From: JAICLL01 sp035252155
GTDB lineage: Bacteria; Planctomycetota; Planctomycetia; Pirellulales; JAICIG01
DNA length: 18,365 bases
Direction of reading: 5' to 3'
Assembly (NCBI GenBank): GCA_035252155.1
Contig: DATFDL010000179.1
Coordinates: forward strand, 1 to 18,365
Made by a program: the position numbers and the translations under genes. Shown here one piece after another: positions 1 through 5,709 of the stretch. Position 1 is the stretch's first letter, and the number at the start of each line of letters is the position of its first letter. Under the pieces are notes generated by a model. That model had not been told where the DNA came from. It did no database searches and saw only the letters and a list, made by a program, of their open reading frames with translations.

Positions 1-134
1 TGGTAGCGCCCGATCGCTTGGTAGCGCCCGATCGCTTGGTAGCGCCCGATCGCTTGGTAGCGCCCGATCGCTTGGTAGCGCCCGATCGCTTGGTAGCGCC
101 CGATCGCTTGGTAGCGCCCGATCGCTTGGTAGCG
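1..134. repeat. 18-bp tandem repeat, 7.4 perfect copies
   Basis: The unit TGGTAGCGCCCGATCGCT repeats head to tail from the window edge seven times plus eight bases, with no mismatch. The period is a multiple of three, so on the minus strand it reads as an uninterrupted hexapeptide ATKRSG at the end of the reading frame that starts at position 430. There are no spacers, so it is not a CRISPR array. Its true length is unknown because it is cut by the window edge. A perfect array exactly at a sequence end may also be where an assembly stopped or collapsed. Confidence 0.95.
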
Positions 135-430
135 TAGACCATCGTCCAAAGGTATTTGACGAAATCTTCCGACCCATCTTGGGCAGTTACGGTGTTCATC
201 GAATGGCTAACCCATTTCACATCGGCGAGCACCGAATCGAATAGGCAGATGACATCGCCTTCCCTCGGCACAAAGCTGCTCAGAACGATATGGCTCTCGG
301 CTGTTTCATCATCGTCGGTTTCGCGATATACCACCTCAAGCAGTTGTTGGTTTGCGCTACGGGCGAGTTTTCGAAACTCCTTATCAGGCTTTCTGTCTCG
401 GTCCAGATCAATAACAGTGGGCACTCTCAT
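1..430 (-). CDS. Unknown small protein with C-terminal ATKRSG repeats, 3' end outside window
   Basis: I do not recognise this family. The frame is open from an ATG at 430 to the window edge (143 codons seen, no stop). An AAGGAG ribosome binding site lies seven bases before the ATG. The first 100 residues look like a normal soluble acidic protein, beginning MRVPTVIDLDRDRK and containing VPREGDVICLFD. From about residue 100 the sequence becomes seven copies of the basic hexapeptide ATKRSG, from the 18-bp tandem repeat. It is the last visible gene of the minus-strand group, 95 bases after the TIR-like gene. The repeat could be a real length-variable tail or an expansion that has replaced the native C-terminus. 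The coding call is fairly secure; the function is unknown. Confidence 0.7.
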   Translation of the reverse strand, partial: MRVPTVIDLDRDRKPDKEFRKLARSANQQLLEVVYRETDDDETAESHIVLSSFVPREGDVICLFDSVLADVKWVSHSMNTVTAQDGSEDFVKYLWTMVYATKRSGATKRSGATKRSGATKRSGATKRSGATKRSGATKRSGAT

Positions 431-474
431 TGTTTGTCTCCTTTTGTTTGAGATGCACCACTATTAGAGTGCCC
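419..474 (-). promoter_or_regulatory. Inverted repeat enclosing the ribosome binding site and start codon of the repeat-tailed gene
   Basis: GGGCACTCT at 419-427 and AGAGTGCCC at 466-474 are perfect 9-base complements. In the minus-strand transcript the 38-base loop between them holds the AAGGAG and the ATG of the gene starting at 430, and the 3' arm is its codons 2 to 4. It could fold over the translation start, or be a DNA operator. The pairing is seen; the role is inferred. Confidence 0.45.
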
Positions 475-525
475 AAAATCCCTTTTTGATTATCTGGAGG
501 CATTTTGTTCAGACATTTTCCCACC

Positions 526-1731
526 TTAAATCGTCGGCAATCCCTCCACCAATTCGTCGAGAGTTAGCGGACGATCGGCAGTCTCAAAGGTGACCGAAAG
601 TGTTGCGGGGATTGGCTCGGGCAATTCGTCGGCAAAGAGCAACCCACTGATGTCGATCTTCGGCTCAACCAATGAACCAATACAAAACACATCCGAGACC
701 TGCGAAGCTTGCGCCTGAACATTGCCGAAGAACACATCAAGTCGGTATTCGTCGCCCCGCGTGGCAATATCCACATTCCCATCGCGCGACCACACTGATC
801 TGATTGGCGGCAAATCAGGCATCCGATCGTCATCCTTTTTAGGCGGCTTCGCCATTTCATGCTCCTCCATCACGAACTGCCCCTCAATCTTTCGAACCGT
901 CGCCGCCAATCGCACATTACTCATGAGTTGGCTTCCAGTGTTAGTAAGCCGAAGCGCAACTCGTCGCATGGTATTTGATGCCAGCAGATACAAGTACCTC
1001 TCGCGGAAGTAATGCCTGTTCAACCTCAGATCTGTGAAGCCGCGCGCTAAATCGAATCGTTCGCTCGAACTAACGCCATACGATGGAATGCTCTCGTAAT
1101 CCATCTCTGGCAGCAAACGAACGTTTGCCAAGCGAATATCCCTACCCAATTGCTGATGCGTGTCAGGATCAGCAAATTGCAAATCCAGCATCGCCTGTGG
1201 CAGACCCAGAATCGCCCGAATGGCATCCTTCAATGTGCTCACAAGTGCCTTTCGCGCTTCGATCTTCTCTTCCCCCGCCGATAATTTGTAGCGCACGACC
1301 CGCCGATGACGCATGTCGAAAGGCAAATCGTCGATGGAGCCAGTCGTCTCGTTCAGCACACAGATAACCCGCTCGAAGCCAACCGATCTGCATGCCCAGC
1401 CCCATTCTGCCATGACGTTCGGGTTGGGCGTTAGCCGCGTGCAACTGCCATCACAGGCGGCTGCCATGGATCCATTGTCGGGATCGGTTCTGGCTCCATT
1501 GATGAACGACACGTCCGCGACAAAAGCCGAGCATTTGTCGATCTTGGCGAAGATGGTTTCGGCGATGTTCGGGCTGCCCGATGTTCCCTGCGTGTCGCGG
1601 TCAGGCTCAAAAACTTTGACCCCATCTTCTTTGCCAAGCTCTTTGAGCGCTCGCTCGATGCACTCTTCGATAAACCCACGGTTGGTCGAATTGGGCAGAT
1701 CAGACTGCCAAGAATAAAACAGCGTTCGCAT
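526..1731 (-). CDS. TIR-like / nucleoside 2-deoxyribosyltransferase-fold protein, candidate defence effector
   Basis: A 401-aa protein. The first about 175 residues carry a motif set that I associate with TIR-like and deoxyribosyltransferase-like Rossmannoid domains: FYSWQSD (5-11), DRDTQGTSGSPNI (44-56), VADVSFI (71-77), PNPNVMAEWGWA with a candidate catalytic Glu109 (102-113), and LPFDMRHRRVVRY (136-148). In such families the Glu attacks a ribosyl bond, as in NAD cleavage by TIR enzymes or base exchange by deoxyribosyltransferases. The C-terminal half (about 200-401) is beta-rich looking and unrecognised, and may be a sensor or assembly domain. No signal peptide or membrane segment is visible. 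The start is well supported: AGGAGG lies six bases before the ATG, immediately after the stop of the zinc-ribbon nuclease gene, so the two are probably co-translated. Domain assignment is moderate; enzymatic activity and a defence role are inference. Confidence 0.65.
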   Translation of the reverse strand: MRTLFYSWQSDLPNSTNRGFIEECIERALKELGKEDGVKVFEPDRDTQGTSGSPNIAETIFAKIDKCSAFVADVSFINGARTDPDNGSMAAACDGSCTRLTPNPNVMAEWGWACRSVGFERVICVLNETTGSIDDLPFDMRHRRVVRYKLSAGEEKIEARKALVSTLKDAIRAILGLPQAMLDLQFADPDTHQQLGRDIRLANVRLLPEMDYESIPSYGVSSSERFDLARGFTDLRLNRHYFRERYLYLLASNTMRRVALRLTNTGSQLMSNVRLAATVRKIEGQFVMEEHEMAKPPKKDDDRMPDLPPIRSVWSRDGNVDIATRGDEYRLDVFFGNVQAQASQVSDVFCIGSLVEPKIDISGLLFADELPEPIPATLSVTFETADRPLTLDELVEGLPTI

Positions 1732-1741
1732 CTAACTCCTC

Positions 1742-3385
1742 CTAACGAGCCGCCGATATTATAGGGCTGGGGAGATGATCCTCATAGTTGCTGCGTATTT
1801 TCCTGAGGATACTTTTTCGCAAAGGCTCGTACTTCTTGACGATGGGTGGTGGCTCGGAGAACGTGGGCATCTCTCCTCTGGCAAACACCTTTAATATCTC
1901 CTCGATTCGCCTAAACTCCCAAAACGGGATGACGAGCACAGGCTGGTGCTGGCGCATTGTCGCCTGCCCCTTCAGCCAGTCGCACCGCAGCCGATACTCA
2001 AAGCATTCCAGTTTTGCGGCTTCACTTTGGTCAGACGAAAATGAAACTCCCAAGTAATGTTGCCCTCCATGAAATTCGATGAACCATTTCTCAGTGCGAC
2101 GCTCTGGAAACCACGCACAGAAATCGAATCTCTTCTGCCCAAGCTCCGCTACCCGCCATTGTCTTTCATATTTTATTCCGAGGTCTGCTAGAACACGGGC
2201 GATCGCCTCTTCGCCGTGCCATTTGATGCATTGTGGGCAGCCTCGCTCGCAATATAGATTGGTCCTATTCGCGATTGAGGCATGCCACCGATGACCTTTT
2301 TGGCATTGCCAATGTGCCTTTTTGTTGCAACCACCTACCACATCGTAGGGAGTGAGACTGCCGTTGCGCTCGTGATCCCACTCCGCTGCGATATGTGGAT
2401 GTGTTGTGGCAAGGCTATTTGACGTAACGGCTTTCTTACCGGCGCAACATAGGCAACCCGAATCGTGTAGGGCTCTGTTGATAATGGCTGATTCCCAGCG
2501 ATGGTCCTCAGCCACAGAGCATTTCCAATGCGCCTTTTTGTTGCAGCCAGCAGTTACATTATACGGAGTTATTCCCAGTTTGTTGTTCTTTCCCCAATCC
2601 CATTCGTCCAACAAGTGTGGATGGGTCGTCGCAAGGGCATTCGAAGGAACAACCCTCTTTCCGGCGCAACACGGACAGCCCGCCTGTAAGAGCGGGTTGG
2701 TTCGATTCGAAATAAAAGCCTGCCAACGATGGTCGTCTGCTGGAGAACCATCACTCCATCGCCCATTATGACATATCCAATGCACTTGCCGACTGTCGCC
2801 AGCGACCACATTATACGGAGTTATTCCCAGTTTGTTGTTCTTTCCCCAATCCCATTCGTCCAACAAGTGTGGATGGGTCGTCGCAAGGGCATTCGAAGGA
2901 ACAACCCTCTTTCCGGCGCAACACGGACAGCCTCGTTCGCCATGTGGGCTGGTCCTATTATGAATGGGGGCCTCCCAGCGATGATCCCTCGCAACCGAAC
3001 AAAACCAATGCACTTTCTTGCCACAGCCCGCAGTTATATTGTACGGGGTTATTCCCAGCTTGTCGTTCTCCTCCCATTCCCATTCGTCGAGCAAATGGGT
3101 ATGGGTCGTTGCGAGACAGTTTGATGGGACTGCTTTGTGCCCCGAACAGCATGGACAGCCAGAGGTCGTATGCGGATTCGTCCTGTTCGCGGGAGACGCT
3201 TCCCATTCGTGGTCATCCGCAGGCGATGCATCGGGATATTGCCCCTTATTGCATTTCCACCACAGCTTCCTTCCGCTGCGATGGGGAATCAGGCGCGGGT
3301 CAATATCGCCATTCTTTGTTGGATGTAATTCTTTGACAAGCTCTGGGTAGTCAGCGAGCGTCTTCCCTTTTGGCGTCCTTGCCAT
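1742..3385 (-). CDS. Five zinc-ribbon repeats fused to a PD-(D/E)XK/EDxHD-like endonuclease
   Basis: A 547-aa protein. Residues about 10-386 form five repeats of 65-85 residues, each with a lead motif like LATTHPHLLDEWDW, then W-x-C, H-x-W, an NR(T) motif and a terminal C-x-x-C (Cys45/77/80, 129/153/156, 205/237/240, 289/311/314, 361/383/386). This matches the treble-clef/zinc-ribbon family known as DUF4379 (PF14311). Residues about 390-500 look like a Vsr-like nuclease: Glu392/393 in a helix, Asp421 in RFDF, and Glu437, His439 and His443 in FIEFHGGQHY. The repeats probably bind nucleic acid and direct the nuclease. An AGAGGGGG ribosome binding site precedes the ATG. The gene lies 35 bases after the 122-aa gene and 10 bases before the TIR-like gene. 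Alternatives are a homing-endonuclease-like selfish gene or a phage-derived protein. Confidence 0.75.
   Translation of the reverse strand: MARTPKGKTLADYPELVKELHPTKNGDIDPRLIPHRSGRKLWWKCNKGQYPDASPADDHEWEASPANRTNPHTTSGCPCCSGHKAVPSNCLATTHTHLLDEWEWEENDKLGITPYNITAGCGKKVHWFCSVARDHRWEAPIHNRTSPHGERGCPCCAGKRVVPSNALATTHPHLLDEWDWGKNNKLGITPYNVVAGDSRQVHWICHNGRWSDGSPADDHRWQAFISNRTNPLLQAGCPCCAGKRVVPSNALATTHPHLLDEWDWGKNNKLGITPYNVTAGCNKKAHWKCSVAEDHRWESAIINRALHDSGCLCCAGKKAVTSNSLATTHPHIAAEWDHERNGSLTPYDVVGGCNKKAHWQCQKGHRWHASIANRTNLYCERGCPQCIKWHGEEAIARVLADLGIKYERQWRVAELGQKRFDFCAWFPERRTEKWFIEFHGGQHYLGVSFSSDQSEAAKLECFEYRLRCDWLKGQATMRQHQPVLVIPFWEFRRIEEILKVFARGEMPTFSEPPPIVKKYEPLRKSILRKIRSNYEDHLPSPIISAAR
2556..2932. 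repeat. 125-bp perfect direct repeat inside the zinc-ribbon gene (2556-2680 and 2808-2932)
   Basis: The two copies are 252 bases (84 codons) apart and I find no difference between them. They encode the same 42 residues, about 152-193 and 236-277, from the CxxC of one zinc ribbon into the next. Sequence outside them diverges at once. The other repeats of the protein are only similar, so this is a recent duplication or gene conversion within the array. Confidence 0.9.
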
Positions 3386-3420
3386 ATTTCCCCCTCTGAC
3401 ATCCTGTCAGAGCTATTATA

Positions 3421-3789
3421 TTACATCTGTCTGTCGGCTTCGATTTGTATGCCAAACGCTGTCGCCAGTTCGCTGAGATCTTCATGGAGTACCGTGCGAA
3501 TGAATTTCTCGGCTTCTTTTGGTATTGGTATGTCATCATCCACGCTGATCTCAATGAACGCAGTCCAAGGATAGGCACCACATCGTTCTTTGGCTAATCC
3601 CCACCGAACCTCTAACTCCGGGCCTTTGATTTCTGAAAGCCACAACAACGTCGTCTCTTCTCGGAATGAGTCCGGTACGGTTTTCGGTGAGCAACAAATC
3701 CCATATTCGTCCTCCAACTCCTCGCAAAGATCAACCATACGCTTCACTGATCTCTCACAGTAATCCATTATTTGTTCGTTCAATGGCAT
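3421..3789 (-). CDS. Unknown 122-aa protein, first gene of the minus-strand group
   Basis: Not recognised. The frame is open from 3849, but a strong AAGGAGG sits six bases before the internal ATG at 3789, so I start there (MPLNEQIMDY). The protein is acidic and probably soluble, with predicted-looking helices at both ends (residues 5-28 and about 88-115) and a central part containing LLWLSEIKG and PWTAFIEISVDDDIP. It has a Cys pair, ICC, at about 31-33 but no zinc motif. The stop is 35 bases before the zinc-ribbon nuclease start, with a short inverted repeat (CTGACA/TGTCAG) in the gap. Its place at the head of the group suggests a small partner, inhibitor or regulator, but nothing in the sequence proves that. 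Confidence 0.7.
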   Translation of the reverse strand: MPLNEQIMDYCERSVKRMVDLCEELEDEYGICCSPKTVPDSFREETTLLWLSEIKGPELEVRWGLAKERCGAYPWTAFIEISVDDDIPIPKEAEKFIRTVLHEDLSELATAFGIQIEADRQM

Positions 3790-4004
3790 TCGGTCCTCCT
3801 TCGTAACAGTACACACGCAACCACGGCGTCCGCTCATTTTACGCGCCAAAACAGAAAAACGAAAGGGCGCGATCTGGATCCGCTAGGCAGGCTAGGGTAC
3901 AATCCGCGAAACGGAATTTGCTTCCGAAAAATTTGCGGCACCACAAAACGGTGCGTAGAATCTTTCAGAAGCCCAACTGCCAAGAATGGCGAAAGGTAAG
4001 TGTA

Positions 4005-5399
4005 ATGAGTAAGTCAGAACAAGAGTACCAAAAGCAACGTCAGTCGAGGGGCATCGTTATCGCAGCCACCAGCAAGATTCAGCCGAAAGGCGATCTCTGG
4101 CTGGTGCCATCTCAGTCAGGCAGGCGGAAGCTCTACGAAGTAGACCCCTTCAACCGCACCTGCACCTGCCCTGATAACAAGGAACACGGGCACAAGTGCA
4201 AGCATCTCTACGCCGTGGAGATTGTTATAAAGCGAGAGTTCAGCAAGGACGCTGATAACAACACCGTCGAGACGACAAGCATCACGGTCGAGAAGAAAAA
4301 GAAGTTCGTCGATAAGCGCGATTGGGAGAAATACAATGCTGCCCAGATCGACGAGAAGCGCCACTTCCTGCCTCTTTTGAAAGAATTGTGCTCAGGCTTC
4401 CCGGAGCCAGATCGTCCCAAGGGTGGTCGACCGCCCATCCCCATCGCCGATAGGTTATATGCCATCTGCTGGAAGGTCTGGCTCGGCAAAAGCTCGCGCA
4501 AATGCGGCGGCTTTTTGGATGAATTGGTCGAGAAGGGTTTCTTAAGCCAAGGCTTCCACCCCAATAAAATCAATTCCTTCATGGAGCATCCCGAACTGAC
4601 GCAGCCGCTCCGCGATATGATTATCCAGAGCAGCCTGCCCATGCGCAATATCGAGAAGGTATTTGCCCCTGATGGCAGCGGCTATTCAGTCAGCAAGTTT
4701 ATTCGCTGGCAGGAGGAGAAATATCCCAAGAAGCGATCTGGCAGGGATTGGGTGAAAATCCATGTGGTATGCGGGACTAAAACAAAAATAGTCACCGCAG
4801 CCGTGGTCGAGGGGCGAGATGCCAACGACTCGCCCATCATGCCTGAACTGCTTGATATAACAAGACAGAACTTCGAAGTTAAGGAATGGTGTGCCGACAA
4901 CGGCTACCTGTCAATCGAGAACATCGAGGCGGTGTTTGCTGCTGGCGGTCGCCCATATATTGCTTTCACGGCAAAGAACACGGGTGCGGCTGGTGGGCTG
5001 TTCGGGAAGATGTATGACTTCTGGCTAGAACAACATCAAAAGTTCCTCGATCATTATCACCAGCGGTCGATGGTCGAGTCAGTGCATAGCATGATTAAGC
5101 GGAAGTTTGGCTTCAATGTCAGCAGCAATACGACGACCGCGATGAAGAATGAAGTGTTCGCCAAGGTCGTGTGCCACAACCTATGCTGCTTGATTCGAGG
5201 AATGTACGAGAGCGGGCTGTCGCCTAAGTTCTGGCAAGACGGGGCATTGCCAGAGGATAAGACCATCACGGTCGACATGCCTCTGGACGCGAGGGCGATG
5301 GCTATTCTAAACAAATTGCCGTCGTATGAGGATCAAGTCGCGGCAATGTTCGCGGACGAGGTGGCTGATAGGGCGGAAGAGGCGTTTAGCTGGCTCTAA
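4005..5399 (+). CDS. DDE transposase with N-terminal SWIM zinc finger
   Basis: A 464-aa protein from the ATG at 4005, which has GAAAGG about eight bases upstream. The frame is open back to 3918, but the extra 29 residues have no clear ribosome binding site. Residues 53-67 give a SWIM zinc finger (CTC, then CKH: Cys53, Cys55, Cys65, His67). The catalytic part fits an IS4/IS5-like DDE fold (DDE_Tnp_1 type): Asp223 in APDGSG, Asp298 in CADNGY, and Glu358 in RSMVESVHSMIKRKFG, the usual R-x(3)-E-x(6)-K signature. The frame is intact. I looked for terminal inverted repeats and a target duplication in roughly 3850-3920 and 5400-5650 and found none I trust, so the element borders are not given. It separates the minus-strand nuclease group from the GYF_2 genes and marks this as mobile, accessory DNA. 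Confidence 0.85.
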   Translation: MSKSEQEYQKQRQSRGIVIAATSKIQPKGDLWLVPSQSGRRKLYEVDPFNRTCTCPDNKEHGHKCKHLYAVEIVIKREFSKDADNNTVETTSITVEKKKKFVDKRDWEKYNAAQIDEKRHFLPLLKELCSGFPEPDRPKGGRPPIPIADRLYAICWKVWLGKSSRKCGGFLDELVEKGFLSQGFHPNKINSFMEHPELTQPLRDMIIQSSLPMRNIEKVFAPDGSGYSVSKFIRWQEEKYPKKRSGRDWVKIHVVCGTKTKIVTAAVVEGRDANDSPIMPELLDITRQNFEVKEWCADNGYLSIENIEAVFAAGGRPYIAFTAKNTGAAGGLFGKMYDFWLEQHQKFLDHYHQRSMVESVHSMIKRKFGFNVSSNTTTAMKNEVFAKVVCHNLCCLIRGMYESGLSPKFWQDGALPEDKTITVDMPLDARAMAILNKLPSYEDQVAAMFADEVADRAEEAFSWL

Positions 5400-5401
5400 G
5401 C

Positions 5402-5453
5402 CTGACAGGGCATCGGTGGTTGTTACAAGCAACCACCGATGCCTCACTGTCGG
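5402..5453 (+). other. Long hairpin just after the transposase stop
   Basis: Positions 5409-5422 and 5430-5443 form a perfect 14-bp stem with a 7-base loop. Outside it, CTGACAG at 5402-5408 can pair nearly fully with 5447-5453 across a three-base bulge. No T-run follows on either strand, so it is not a standard intrinsic terminator. It may fold the end of the transposase mRNA, or be the 5' part of the small-ORF cassette that follows. Confidence 0.6.
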
Positions 5454-5494
5454 GGCATCCCTTGGCTGCGGAGCAGACACCTCCGCGCTTCGGA

Positions 5495-5515
5495 TCCTTA
5501 CGTGTCTAATAAGGA
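5495..5515 (+). promoter_or_regulatory. Small hairpin covering the ribosome binding site of the 28-aa ORF
   Basis: TCCTTA at 5495-5500 is complementary to TAAGGA at 5510-5515, which contains most of the AAGGAG in front of the ATG at 5522. The loop is nine bases. An upstream hairpin, GCGGAG (5468-5473) with CTCCGC (5481-5486), precedes it. A 6-bp A/T-containing stem is weak, so masking of the site is a suggestion only. Confidence 0.3.
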
Positions 5516-5521
5516 GTCGCC

Positions 5522-5608
5522 ATGACCAAATTCGAGGTAGCGACGATAATCCTGATGCTTTTACAGATTGACTTAATGCTCTTACAGTTTCTTGAAAAGA
5601 AAAGCTAG
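5522..5608 (+). CDS. 28-aa hydrophobic peptide, possible membrane toxin-like small protein
   Basis: A short ORF with a strong AAGGAG five bases before its ATG and an intrinsic terminator 13 bases after its TAG. The peptide starts MTKFEVATII, has one continuous hydrophobic stretch of about 18 residues (roughly 7-24, interrupted by a single Asp), and ends in the charged tail EKKS. This is the build of small single-pass membrane peptides, including the holin-like and type I toxin groups, but I cannot match it to a named family. The ribosome binding site can pair with an upstream segment. It lies between the transposase and the GYF_2 genes and is read opposite to the latter. It is too short for sequence statistics, so the call rests on the site, terminator and hydrophobicity. 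Confidence 0.45.
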   Translation: MTKFEVATIILMLLQIDLMLLQFLEKKS

Positions 5609-5620
5609 GATGAAGTCCGC

Positions 5621-5649
5621 GAGGAGGGGCAACCCTCCTCCCTCTTTTT
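5621..5649 (+). terminator. Intrinsic terminator after the 28-aa ORF
   Basis: GAGGAGGG (5621-5628) pairs perfectly with CCCTCCTC (5633-5640) around a GCAA tetraloop, followed by CCTCTTTTT. The T-run is on the plus strand, so it ends rightward transcription from the small ORF, or from transposase plus small ORF. Confidence 0.8.
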
Positions 5650-5665
5650 ATATAGTAACAGATTC

Positions 5666-5709
5666 GCAGGAATGGCGCAATGGCAGACGCGGACGAGGAC
5701 GCTTAAATC
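5666..5709 (+). other. Short tRNA-Leu-like 5' fragment (tentative)
   Basis: Positions 5673-5691 (TGGCGCAATGGCAGACGCG) closely resemble positions 8 to 26 of bacterial tRNA-Leu, with a D-stem GCG/CGC and the AATGGCAGA loop. Seven bases before it could be the acceptor strand. The anticodon stem does not fold, and no T-arm or matching 3' acceptor strand follows, so this is at most a remnant. Its first 12 coding-like bases from 5672 also match the start of the 355-aa GYF_2 gene, which may be chance. Confidence 0.25.

Noticed and set aside
1..134. CRISPR-like array
   Set aside because: Units are contiguous and identical with no spacers, and they keep a reading frame; it is a simple tandem repeat.
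3850..3920. Left terminal inverted repeat of the transposase element
   Set aside because: Only short matches around a GGATCCG sequence to the right flank, too short and not at consistent ends.
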